Assembly (NCBI GenBank): GCA_938036825.1
Contig: CALHWD010000018.1
Span: 54,544-118,543 of the forward strand
Direction of reading: 5' to 3'
Length of the DNA stretch: 64,000 bases
Source: an uncultured Candidatus Saccharibacteria bacterium
Lineage (GTDB): Bacteria > Patescibacteriota > Saccharimonadia > Saccharimonadales > Saccharimonadaceae
The number at the start of each line of letters is the position of its first letter. Positions within the stretch are counted from its first letter, which is position 1. The notes beneath the pieces are model-generated. The model did no database searches. It was not told the origin of the DNA and worked only from the letters and a program-made list of their open reading frames with translations. This document shows, piece by piece, positions 51,540-58,947 of this stretch. Made by a program: the position numbers and the translations under genes.

Positions 51540-51578
51540 AGTCGGGGTTGGATACGTGTCCATGCCTCGGCTTTTTTG
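51540..51578 (+). terminator. Terminator upstream of tRNA-Arg
   Basis: AGTCGGGG/CCTCGGCT (two G-T pairs) with an inner stem, then TTTTTTG. Probably ends the pilus operon plus element B transcript. Confidence 0.65.
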
Positions 51579-51616
51579 TCGTCTAGCACAGTTCACTTCA
51601 GAGTAAATAGCGTGCT

Positions 51617-51622
51617 ATACTA
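51617..51622 (+). promoter_or_regulatory. -10 box of tRNA-Arg
   Basis: Extended TGCTATACT, 8 nt before the first base of the tRNA, the same spacing seen before many start codons here. Confidence 0.65.
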
Positions 51623-51630
51623 TACCCATG

Positions 51631-51707
51631 CCCTGGTAGCTCAACTGGATAGAGCGGCTCCGTCCTAAGGAGAAGGTTGTAGGTTCGACTCCTATCCGGG
51701 GTACCAA
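51631..51707 (+). tRNA. tRNA-Arg (anticodon CCT)
   Basis: Cloverleaf by eye: acceptor GCCCTGG/CCGGGGT (one G-T at the end), D arm GCTC...GAGC, anticodon loop GTCCTAA with anticodon CCT, T arm GTAGG-TTCGACT-CCTAT, discriminator A and an encoded CCA end. T33 and A37 are correct. Reads AGG codons. Confidence 0.93.
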
Positions 51708-51763
51708 AATACTTACAGTCTATAGTTGCATACATCACAAAAAAATAGTATGATACGAGTATC

Positions 51764-52300
51764 ATGAAGTCTCGTACCAATATAGCTCTCATTATCACGG
51801 TTAGTGGCCTTGCTGTTATCACTGTGCTGGTTGGTGCAGCGATTTTTTGTTTTCTGATTTTTGGACACCAACTAAATGGGGCGGATTTCTTTGACGATCG
51901 GCTGAGTGATGAAGCCCTACCACTGGTATCAAAGCAGTATGCAGCGGTCTTCCCCGAGTCGCTTGGCCGGACACGCAAGGATGCTGTAGCTACAGGCCGT
52001 GTAGCACACGTGGATGAGCTACTGCAGACACGGCCATTTGCTGATTGTGAGCAGCGGCGTTGCACCGATTGGCAGCGCAATACTAGCACAACATGGCCCG
52101 ACGAGCCAGCCAACAGTCACATGCCGCACGGCATCCAGCGCGCCCTTGCAGCAATGAGGGGAAGCCAAGATGCACGCTGCGTGGTACGGTTTGCTCCCAA
52201 TCATGAAATGGGCGGCACCGCAACAACACGATACAGCGAGCGTGATATCCTGTGTGTCAAGCCGAGCGGGGATTTTGTCTATACTCATGTGGAGCTATAG
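51764..52300 (+). CDS. Hypothetical single-span exported protein
   Basis: A 178-residue protein with an N-terminal transmembrane helix (IALIITVSGLAVITVLVGAAIFCFLIFG) and an external domain of about 140 residues. Four outer cysteines (FADCEQRRC; DARCVV; DILCVK) suggest two disulfides. A TATGAT lies 8 nt before the ATG, so it may be leaderless. Follows the tRNA. Family unknown. Confidence 0.7.
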   Translation: MKSRTNIALIITVSGLAVITVLVGAAIFCFLIFGHQLNGADFFDDRLSDEALPLVSKQYAAVFPESLGRTRKDAVATGRVAHVDELLQTRPFADCEQRRCTDWQRNTSTTWPDEPANSHMPHGIQRALAAMRGSQDARCVVRFAPNHEMGGTATTRYSERDILCVKPSGDFVYTHVEL

Positions 52301-52470
52301 CTCGCACGCCTAGAGAGTGAGACTTCACAATGTCTTATATCTATTTCACCGGATGAGTAGAGAGGTTATTGTGCTTGCTATATAGCTATGGGTGCATTTT
52401 TGGTGAGGTTAGGTGTATCAAAATATATGGTATAATTTCATTGTAATAGTATTTCAACAGGAGCAAAACC

Positions 52471-52734
52471 ATGACCGAACTACCTCCACAAGAACCAACT
52501 CCAACTGAAGACGCAGCTGGCGTCTCTGGTTACTCGGGTGAAGCGTCTCTTGATACTCTCTATCGAGTTGGTGCAGATGAATATGATAGACTCCGTGATC
52601 AGCCAGGAGTTGACGGTAGAGATGGTGTTGGATTGTCGGAAAAAATTGCTGAAAATACTGGCGTTAGATTGAATGTCGCAGCCGCCGTTGTTGCTATTGC
52701 AAATTCGGCCAGGCACAACAGTAATAAAGAATAG
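52471..52734 (+). CDS. Small hypothetical protein
   Basis: An 87-residue acidic protein: Pro/Glu/Thr-rich first 25 residues, then a helical region (GLSEKIAENTGVRLNVAAAVVAIANSARHN). The start has CAGGAG 9 nt upstream and a TATAAT about 40 nt upstream (52431-52436). No family recognised. A terminator follows. Confidence 0.6.
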   Translation: MTELPPQEPTPTEDAAGVSGYSGEASLDTLYRVGADEYDRLRDQPGVDGRDGVGLSEKIAENTGVRLNVAAAVVAIANSARHNSNKE

Positions 52735-52780
52735 CATGATAGTTGTATAGTGCACTGCTAAATGTGCTGACTTGCTATAG

Positions 52781-52813
52781 CAAAAACTCGCCAAGGTAAC
52801 GGCGAGTTTTTTG
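52781..52813. terminator. Terminator between convergent genes
   Basis: AAAAACTCGCC/GGCGAGTTTTTT; useful on both strands. Confidence 0.85.
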
Positions 52814-52877
52814 TTTTGCTTGAGTATCTTGTAGTGGTAAGCGCAGAACTACGAAGCGAAGAAACGTAAGGCTTTTA

Positions 52878-53306
52878 TTACCGCCCAAACCCGCCAACTA
52901 CCTCTGCTGCCCATCGCACCCAGTCGGACATATCTTCCCATCGGCTGCAGGCAGCCCCGACGAACATGATGGCGGAGGAGAAGAGGGCGAATGAGACGAC
53001 CCAAGCCATAAAGTCGGCTGGCATGGCTCGTGTGCCGCCACTCGTCCAACAGAGGTAGCACAGCCAACCAAACGCTCCTGCTGCAATCATGCAGAGCGTA
53101 CGCACAATGCCATGGCCAAGGCGACGCTGCCAGTCAGGCGCTGCGATTGGCTCGGTGGGGCTCACGGCCGGCGGCGTTGGTACCTTTGGCACTGGTGGCG
53201 CAGCTGGTGGGTGGTGCGGTGGTGGCACTGGTGGCGCTCCGGCACCGGCAGCAGTGCGGTGCTTCCGGATAAATCGCCCTGCCGTCACCATAGGCAAATG
53301 CTCCAT
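52878..53306 (-). CDS. Proline-rich membrane protein
   Basis: A 142-residue protein: a Pro/Ala/His-rich N-terminus (about 18-55, PPVPPPHHPPAAPPVP), then two transmembrane helices (IVRTLCMIAAGAFGWLCYLCW; FMAWVVSFALFSSAIMFVGAA) and a short tail. Similar to small DUF-type membrane proteins with cytoplasmic proline linkers; family unknown. Faces element A across a 90-nt gap. Confidence 0.65.
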   Translation of the reverse strand: MEHLPMVTAGRFIRKHRTAAGAGAPPVPPPHHPPAAPPVPKVPTPPAVSPTEPIAAPDWQRRLGHGIVRTLCMIAAGAFGWLCYLCWTSGGTRAMPADFMAWVVSFALFSSAIMFVGAACSRWEDMSDWVRWAAEVVGGFGR

Positions 53307-53393
53307 AGTATTGTCATGGTTTTTATTATACGCAGGGGTTGTGGGGTAGTGTCAAGGGGGTGAATCACTGAAGCTTTTGCTTTTTATGTGCTA

Positions 53394-53531
53394 GCTCACC
53401 CTCCCACACTTCATCCGATGGAGTGTGAAAACTCGTTGTAATAACGAGTTTTCAGCCCAGCGCAAGAGGTCGATGTCTGGGAGACATCGACCCTTATAGT
53501 GTTCCGGAGGAGGGAGTGTGGGAGGGTGAGC
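53394..53531 (+). ncRNA. Structured element A, copy 2
   Basis: A perfect 16-bp outer helix, GCTCACCCTCCCACAC with GTGTGGGAGGGTGAGC, encloses hairpin AAAACTCGTT/AACGAGTTTT (53428-53452) and hairpin GGTCGATGTCT/AGACATCGACC (53468-53492). Conserved single-stranded parts shared with copy 1: TTCATCCGATGG, AAGAGGTCGA, TTATAG(T/C)GTTCCGGA. There is no ORF and no T run. Confidence 0.7.
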
Positions 53532-53552
53532 GTGAGATGTAGCAAGGATACT

Positions 53553-53675
53553 GCTGCTATAGGGCGCTCGCTGGACAAGAAAATATTCTAGAAGGCCAGC
53601 GACCAAGCAAGCGGACAAACTCTGTGGTATATTCTGGCCGGAACATTTTCGGTCTAGTGAGCGCCCTATAGCAGC
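53553..53675 (+). ncRNA. Structured element B, copy 2
   Basis: A 24-bp outer helix (GCTGCTATAGGGCGCTC... with ...GAGCGCCCTATAGCAGC, two G-T pairs) around the B core AAGAAAATATTCTAG...GGAACATTTTCGG. It begins 21 nt after element A, so both elements stand in tandem and probably in one transcript. Confidence 0.7.
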
Positions 53676-53770
53676 CGGCAGCGAGGTTTGGCATCCAAGT
53701 GGTGTCAAGTTCGTGCTACAATAGACAGTAAGAAAAGCATAACAATCATCACACAAAAAGGCAGGGAATA

Positions 53771-54286
53771 ATGGCACAGACCAAGGCATTTAATGGGCAG
53801 CGCGAGGGTGAGGAGCTGCTGTTTGTCTTTCGGCGGCATATTATTGCCATGCGCAAGGGGTTTTATATGCTGCTGGTGCCGCTGGCGGTGGGGGCTATTC
53901 CACCGCTGATCTGGCAAGACACACTGGAGCTGTTTCTCTTGCCGGTGGTGGGGCTGGGGCTCGGGCTTATTGGCTTTTGCTATCATTTTTTGATGTGGCG
54001 CTACACCTACTACATCGTGACCGACCAGCGTATCCGCCAAGTGACGCAAAAAGGTTTTTTTGGTACCGATGTGGTGGAGCTGAGCTTGGCAAAAATTCAG
54101 AATATCAGCTATAATATACCAGGATTCTCGGGTGAGGTGTTTCATTTTGGTACGATTGTGATCCAAACATTTGTGGGCGATCTCATCATCCGCAATGTCG
54201 ATCATCCCGAGCAGATCTACAATCAGCTGCAAGATGCCGTCAGCGAGGCGGAGCGTGCAGCACAAGCAGCAGGAGTATCACCATGA
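53771..54286 (+). CDS. Membrane protein with bacterial PH domain
   Basis: A 171-residue protein: two transmembrane helices (about 30-75: GFYMLLVPLAVGAIPPLIW; LELFLLPVVGLGLGLIGFCYHFLMW) followed by a bPH2/YdbS-type domain (YYIVTDQRIRQVTQKGFFGTDVVELSLAKIQNISYNIPGFSGEVFHFGTIVIQT). The TDxRI...KGLF and AKI/QNI signatures are those of the PF03703 family. Cytoplasmic PH domain at the membrane; role unknown. Overlaps the foldase gene by 4 nt, so the two may work in the same envelope process. Confidence 0.85.
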   Translation: MAQTKAFNGQREGEELLFVFRRHIIAMRKGFYMLLVPLAVGAIPPLIWQDTLELFLLPVVGLGLGLIGFCYHFLMWRYTYYIVTDQRIRQVTQKGFFGTDVVELSLAKIQNISYNIPGFSGEVFHFGTIVIQTFVGDLIIRNVDHPEQIYNQLQDAVSEAERAAQAAGVSP

Positions 54287-55455
54287 AATTACCAAGCAAA
54301 AAACCCAAACGTAGCCGTTATGGCACTCAGGCCACATCAACCGCCTCAGCCGCTGGCCTGAAAGATCGCCTTGCAGCGCTCAAGCCGAAGCAGGGGGGCA
54401 AGAAAGCAGGTAAATCTGCCAAAACAGAGGCGGGCGCAGCCAACCCCAACACTCCCAAGAAGTTTGAGCGCATTACCAACGAGACGGTGGCGGCACACCG
54501 CGAGGAGATATTGGCTGGTGGGCGCAAGTTCAAACATCCCGTCCAGGCGTCGCGTCGGCGGGTGATCATCAACACGATCATTGTGGCCTTGGTAGCGGCC
54601 TTGCTGCTGGCGGCAGTGGCGTGGCAGCAGCTCTACATTGCCCAGAGCTCCAACAACCTCCTCTACCGTATGACACAGATCTTTCCTGTGCCGGTGGCTA
54701 GTATTGATGGCGAGCTGGTGCGCTATAGCGACTACCTGGTGCAGTATCGGGGGTCGAAGTTCTACCTTGGTAAGTATGATGAGATCCGCATCGACAGTGA
54801 TGATGGCCGCGAGCAGCTCAAGCACATCAAGCGTGAGTCGCTCAACCGGGCGCTGGTTGATACCTACGCTGCCAAGCTAGCGCGCCAGCACAATATCACG
54901 GTGAGCGACCAAGACATTGATACCGTCATCGAGCAGCAGCGCAACACCGCTAATGGCAAGATTAGCCAAGAAACGTATGATGCATCGTCGCGCATGATGT
55001 ATAACTGGTCGCCATCGGATTATCGCCAAGCGGTACAGCGTAGCATTGTGCGGGCTCGAGTAGCCTTTGCGGTTGATAGCACCGCCGATGAGTTGCAGCG
55101 CAAAGCCGCTGGGCTGGTGGCAAGTAGCAATGGCGAGTTTGCCAAAATAGCAACCCAGCTTGGTGGCAGTGGCCGGAGCAAACCGCAGGTGGGGGATTCT
55201 GGCCTGATCAACCTCGCCAGTAGTTACAACGGCCTCGCGGTGAGTGAGATCGCCAAGCTCGAGCCTGGCAAACCCTCTGGTGCTATCAAGAGTACAACAG
55301 ACAGTGGCTACTACTTCGTCAAAGTCAACGAAAAGAACGACAGCAAAATCCGCTTCACCTATCTTTACATCCCCCTCACCGAGCTCACCAAGCAAGTCGC
55401 GCAGCTAAAAAGCGACGGCAAAGTGCAAGAATACATTGATGTACCACAGAAATAG
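54283..55455 (+). CDS. SurA/PrsA-like peptidyl-prolyl isomerase
   Basis: A 390-residue membrane-anchored foldase. A basic cytoplasmic tail of about 90 residues precedes one transmembrane helix (IINTIIVALVAALLLAAVAW) and an external SurA-type N-domain (VASIDGELVRYSDYLVQYRGSKFYL; LNRALVDTYAAKLARQHNITVSDQDIDTVIEQQR). The C-terminal part matches a degenerate parvulin domain (FAKIATQLGGSGRSKPQVGDSGLI...VSEIAKLEPGKPSGAIKSTTDSGYYFVKVNEKN). It should help fold exported proteins such as pilins or surface proteins. Confidence 0.85.
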   Translation: MKLPSKKPKRSRYGTQATSTASAAGLKDRLAALKPKQGGKKAGKSAKTEAGAANPNTPKKFERITNETVAAHREEILAGGRKFKHPVQASRRRVIINTIIVALVAALLLAAVAWQQLYIAQSSNNLLYRMTQIFPVPVASIDGELVRYSDYLVQYRGSKFYLGKYDEIRIDSDDGREQLKHIKRESLNRALVDTYAAKLARQHNITVSDQDIDTVIEQQRNTANGKISQETYDASSRMMYNWSPSDYRQAVQRSIVRARVAFAVDSTADELQRKAAGLVASSNGEFAKIATQLGGSGRSKPQVGDSGLINLASSYNGLAVSEIAKLEPGKPSGAIKSTTDSGYYFVKVNEKNDSKIRFTYLYIPLTELTKQVAQLKSDGKVQEYIDVPQK

Positions 55456-55615
55456 GGGATAGCAATCATACCCAAAATACCGGCAACATAGCGCAGCTTT
55501 GCACCCCTCCATATAGGCTCATCATCTCGTGCGAACAAAACCTAGACAACGTTGCTATTCTACGCTATGATAGCAGTAACGTAAGCATATTCGTACATTG
55601 GTACAAAGGAGAAGT

Positions 55616-56074
55616 ATGAAACAACACCAAGCGAAGCAAGAAGGGTTTACTATCATCGAGGTGATGCTGGTGCTAGCGATTGCCGCCTTGATATTCTTGA
55701 TGGTCTTTGTGGCACTGCCTGCCCTGCAGCGGGGTCAGCGCGACACAGCACGCAAGAATGATGTGCAAAACATCGCTGCTGCCGTGACGCAATATACATC
55801 AAACAACCGCGGAAAGTTCCCCGACAGCAAGGGTCTCAAAGGTTATCTGGGCGATCTCTCGAACCTTGATAAAGAGAGCATCACCGTCCAAGACAATGCG
55901 GGCAATGGTACCGTAACACCTACCACCGAGAGTGCGATCGTCGTCAAGGGTGTGCGCTGCGACGCCACCAACTCCGACGGCGCTACCCTCAAGAAGGGCA
56001 CATCCAAGCAGTTCGTCGTCGTCACCAAGCTCGAGGCTGGCGGCAATGGCGTGGCATACTGCCTTGAGTCGTAG
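55616..56074 (+). CDS. Type IV prepilin (probable major pilin)
   Basis: A 152-residue prepilin: short basic leader MKQHQAKQEG, then the PilD site G|FTIIE with Glu at +5, a hydrophobic helix (VMLVLAIAALIFLMVFVALPAL), a TARKNDVQNIAAAVTQYTSNNRGKFPD pattern typical of Gram-positive-like and Patescibacteria pilins, and a C-terminal disulfide pair (VRCDAT and AYCLES). ATG 55616 has AAAGGAG upstream and its own terminator follows, which suits a highly expressed subunit. Confidence 0.9.
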   Translation: MKQHQAKQEGFTIIEVMLVLAIAALIFLMVFVALPALQRGQRDTARKNDVQNIAAAVTQYTSNNRGKFPDSKGLKGYLGDLSNLDKESITVQDNAGNGTVTPTTESAIVVKGVRCDATNSDGATLKKGTSKQFVVVTKLEAGGNGVAYCLES

Positions 56075-56088
56075 CAGCTGAGCAGAAG

Positions 56089-56140
56089 ATACACAAGAAG
56101 ATGGCTGGTACCAAAGGGGTGCCAGCCTCTTTTTGTGTAT
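56089..56140 (+). terminator. Pilin terminator
   Basis: Long stem ATACACAA...GGCTGGTACC/GGTGCCAGCC...TTGTGTAT with TCTTTTTG in the 3' arm. Confidence 0.8.
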
Positions 56141-56149
56141 GGAGTACAC

Positions 56150-56266
56150 GAACTGCTGGGTTGTGGGTGTGATGAAAATGTTCCGCCAGATAATACATAG
56201 CATGTATCCACTTGCTTGGTTGCTGGTCTCCAGATATTTTCTTGCACAAGCATGACCCAGCAGTTC
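56150..56266 (-). ncRNA. Structured element B, copy 3
   Basis: On the minus strand: outer helix GAACTGCTGGGT/ACCCAGCAGTTC, inner GAAAAT/ATTTTC, CCAG/CTGG, and the loop CCAAGCAAGTGGA with an extra ATACAT/ATGTAT hairpin. The same order as copies 1 and 2 with a third, unrelated outer-helix sequence. Located between the pilin and pilD. Confidence 0.7.
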
Positions 56267-56340
56267 ATCATACAATGAAGAAGGTCTGCACTGGCCTTCG
56301 ATAGAGCATGATGATGTAGCACGTTCTTGCATATCTTTGC

Positions 56341-56346
56341 TATACT
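56341..56346 (+). promoter_or_regulatory. Extended -10 box of pilD
   Basis: TGCTATACT, 8 nt before ATG 56355. Confidence 0.6.
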
Positions 56347-56354
56347 AGTGAGGT

Positions 56355-57224
56355 ATGATGATCTTGATAGCAGGTGCACTGCTCCTTCTGGGTGTAGTGC
56401 TGGGTAGCTTTGCGGGCGCGCAAGTGTGGCGGGTGCGTGCGCGGCAACTGCGGACTGATAAGCAAACCGGCCACCCCTACGACAAACACGAATGGCGTCA
56501 ACTACGTGTCCTCTTACAAGGCACACTGCGAGACGATCGCTCGCGCTGCCTGCAGTGTGGGCATGTGCTGGCGTGGTATGATCTGCTCCCCGTAGTGAGC
56601 TGGCTGTCGACTGGTGGGCGCTGCCGCTATTGCCAGCAGTTCATTGGCTGGTTTGAGCTGGTGATGGAGCTGGTGCTGGGGGTGGGCTTGGCACTGTCGT
56701 ATCTGGTATGGCCGTGGGCACTACCAGCCAGTAGCTTACTCTTTGCTGTATGGGCGGTGGTGGCCTTAGTGCTGATGATTCTCGCGGCGTATGATGCCAA
56801 GTGGCAGCTCTTGCCTGACCCGCTCAACTATGGCTTGATGGCACTGGGCGCACTCTTCGTGCTGGTGCGGATGACGACGCTGCACGATGTTGATCTTGTA
56901 TCGCTCACGGGGGCGGTGGCGCTGCTGGCGGGGTTGTATGGTGGGCTGTATGCCATCTCGCGCGGGGCGTGGATTGGCTTTGGTGATGTGAAGCTCTGCG
57001 TGGGCTTGGCGCTACTGCTGGGCGATTGGCGATTGGCCTTTATGACGCTGTTTTTCTCTAACATGCTGGGTTGTATCATCGTCCTGCCGGGCCTAGCGCG
57101 TGGCCAGCTCAATACGCGCTCGCAGGTGCCATTTGGGCCGCTACTCATCATTGGCTGCGTTATCTCACTCTTGTTTGGTGGGCATATCTTGCGCGCGCTG
57201 GTGGCATTGCCGCTGGGCTTTTGA
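56355..57224 (+). CDS. pilD: Prepilin peptidase/N-methyltransferase PilD
   Basis: A 289-residue A24 family aspartic protease of the membrane. N-terminal domain with the two CxxC pairs (CLQCGHVLAWYDLLPVVSWLSTGGRCRYCQQ) that bind zinc; catalytic aspartates in YDAKWQLLPD and in GFGDVK (about residue 209); about eight hydrophobic helices. It cleaves the leader of the pilins and methylates the new N-terminus. PVVSWL is the family DLLPVLSWL variant. Near all its substrates. The second ATG at 56358 is possible. Confidence 0.94.
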   Translation: MMILIAGALLLLGVVLGSFAGAQVWRVRARQLRTDKQTGHPYDKHEWRQLRVLLQGTLRDDRSRCLQCGHVLAWYDLLPVVSWLSTGGRCRYCQQFIGWFELVMELVLGVGLALSYLVWPWALPASSLLFAVWAVVALVLMILAAYDAKWQLLPDPLNYGLMALGALFVLVRMTTLHDVDLVSLTGAVALLAGLYGGLYAISRGAWIGFGDVKLCVGLALLLGDWRLAFMTLFFSNMLGCIIVLPGLARGQLNTRSQVPFGPLLIIGCVISLLFGGHILRALVALPLGF

Positions 57225-57272
57225 GGCCCAGGCTGGGTAGATTTGCTCCTTCTTGTAAACCTGGTGTAATAC

Positions 57273-57300
57273 TTGACAATCCAGAGAGAGAGAGTACTAT
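57273..57300 (+). promoter_or_regulatory. Promoter with an (AG)6 spacer
   Basis: TTGACA (57273-57278) and TACTAT (57295-57300) are separated by 16 nt, of which 57283-57294 are six AG repeats. Change in repeat number would change spacing and strength. Confidence 0.6.
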
Positions 57301-57334
57301 AGGCATCATAAACACCTAACTCCAAGGAGATATG

Positions 57335-58090
57335 ATGTCACGATATGACCAGCCACTTAGTGGTGAGACAGACCAAGCAAAGCCGTACGAGCCAACGCTG
57401 CGAGACTTTCCAATGCCAAAGACTGAGAAACTCAGTGAAGGAGAGGATGCCAAGCGTGAGAAGCTGATAAAAGAGGCACTAGCAAAGGTCGAAGCAAAGC
57501 TCGATAACGAGCGCAAAGAGAAGTACTGCGAAGATATTGTTGGGGAAATACAGCGGATTGGCGGGGTATTGGCAGAAAAAGGCTTTGGTAGCCGGCCTGA
57601 GGACAAGCATGTTGTCGTCACTAGCTATGCTGGCGGCGAGACTAGATATTCGCGTGGGAACTTTGTGCAGTATGAGACAGCAGTTGTAGCGCGGGTTCTT
57701 CGTGAAGGTAACCCTACTGGTGCTCTAAATCAATGGGCGACAGAGGATCAAATATTTAAGGGTAGTGAATGCAAAATCACTGATCCATACAACGAAGAGC
57801 AGTATAAGAATGCACAGCAAGAAGGTATCAATATTAGCGTTGTAACTGGCCCAGCAGTCGAAGTGTATTCCGATCGACCACTAACAGAGGAACGGAAGGA
57901 TTACTACCGTGATTTTTACCAGCCAGGGACAGTGTTGGTAACCTCTGCTGGCCGGTGTAATGATGAGGCAAAGGTGCTTCGTGTTGGTGGCAGGCTAGGT
58001 GATTCAACTAACCCAAAGGCGTACGAGCTCGTCCTTGCTGCTATGCAAGATATTGAGGAAGAGCTGCCAGCTAGCAAAGAGGCGCAGTAG
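57335..58090 (+). CDS. Hypothetical protein under the (AG)6 promoter
   Basis: A 251-residue soluble protein without signal or membrane span. A charged helix (AKREKLIKEALAKVEAKLDNERKEKYCEDIVGEIQRIGGVL) is followed by an alpha/beta region (HVVVTSYAGGETRYSRGNFVQYETAVVARVL; INISVVTGPAVEVYSDRPLTEERKDYYRDFYQPGTVLVTSAGRCNDEAKV). AAGGAG (57324-57329) favours ATG 57335 over the in-frame ATG at 57332. No family recognised. Terminator follows. Confidence 0.7.
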   Translation: MSRYDQPLSGETDQAKPYEPTLRDFPMPKTEKLSEGEDAKREKLIKEALAKVEAKLDNERKEKYCEDIVGEIQRIGGVLAEKGFGSRPEDKHVVVTSYAGGETRYSRGNFVQYETAVVARVLREGNPTGALNQWATEDQIFKGSECKITDPYNEEQYKNAQQEGINISVVTGPAVEVYSDRPLTEERKDYYRDFYQPGTVLVTSAGRCNDEAKVLRVGGRLGDSTNPKAYELVLAAMQDIEEELPASKEAQ

Positions 58091-58110
58091 GCAATAAAAA
58101 GTGATCTGAG

Positions 58111-58142
58111 CAAAAACCAGCCCAGGAGTGGCTGGTTTTTGC
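58111..58142 (+). terminator. Terminator of the gene at 57335
   Basis: AAAAACCAGCC/GGCTGGTTTTT. Confidence 0.85.
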
Positions 58143-58221
58143 GTTCTTTGCCTGAGCTTTGCAGGGCATCATCTCTCCTCGGAATCGTCTCATCGCCCTG
58201 TGCTGCTAATGCTGCTTGTGC

Positions 58222-58227
58222 TATACT
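58222..58227 (+). promoter_or_regulatory. Extended -10 box of the pseudopilin operon
   Basis: TGCTATACT, 9 nt before ATG 58237. Confidence 0.6.
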
Positions 58228-58236
58228 AGAGAGGTT

Positions 58237-58947
58237 ATGAGTATGCCAGTGAAGCCAGGGTTCACCATTATTGAGATGATGCTGTTTTTGGCGGTGAGTG
58301 GGGCAATGGCAGCCGGGATTATGGTAGGTGTGGGTGCAACAGTCAATGCACAGCGCTACCGCGATGCCACCCATTCGCTGGTGAGTTTCTTCCAGGGGGA
58401 GTACGATCGGGTGGTGAATGTCCAGAATGATCACGACCGCAACCTTGGCTGTAGCACCAGTGGCATTAGCCAGAGCATTACTCCGCAGGTGCCGGGCACA
58501 AGCGAGTGCACCATTATTGGGCGGTTCATTACCACTGGCCGTGATGGCCGGAGCCTCATCGCACGGACGATCTATGCCACGCGTGATGGCTCAACTGCAG
58601 CAACGGATTATGAGGCGCTGACTCACTCGGGGCTTGTTTTGTCGGACACCGCCAGCCAGACAACTACCTACGAACTAGCGTGGGAGACGGCGCTGCGGCA
58701 GGGTGCGCGCCACTCGTATTTGATTGTGCGCTCGCCCTCCAGTGGTGCCATCAAGACCTACATTGGTAACACAGACAACCCGATGACCGTTCTCTCGCCT
58801 GATAATGACGCCCAAAAAGGCGACACCAACCTCTGTATCGACCCCGATGGCTTGGTCTTTACTGGCATTAGCGGAGCGGTGATCGCTCGGGGTGGCAGCT
58901 CGGCCAGCAGTGTGAAGCTGATCGGTGGAGGAATAGGCCAATGCTAG
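58237..58947 (+). CDS. Pseudopilin, FimT/GspH-like
   Basis: A 236-residue pilin-like protein: leader MSMPVKPG, cleavage G|FTIIE, hydrophobic helix (MMLFLAVSGAMAAGIMVGVGA), then a long beta-rich domain with cysteine pairs (LGCSTS/SECTII and LCIDPD/IGQC). FimT/GspH members sit at or near the fibre tip; FimT binds DNA in some species. First gene of a four-gene overlapping pseudopilin operon; overlaps the next by 7 nt. Confidence 0.82.
   Translation: MSMPVKPGFTIIEMMLFLAVSGAMAAGIMVGVGATVNAQRYRDATHSLVSFFQGEYDRVVNVQNDHDRNLGCSTSGISQSITPQVPGTSECTIIGRFITTGRDGRSLIARTIYATRDGSTAATDYEALTHSGLVLSDTASQTTTYELAWETALRQGARHSYLIVRSPSSGAIKTYIGNTDNPMTVLSPDNDAQKGDTNLCIDPDGLVFTGISGAVIARGGSSASSVKLIGGGIGQC

Noticed and set aside
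53394..53675. CRISPR array or transposon ends
   Set aside because: No regular direct repeats with spacers, no transposase gene, no target duplication; the repeats are single structured units.
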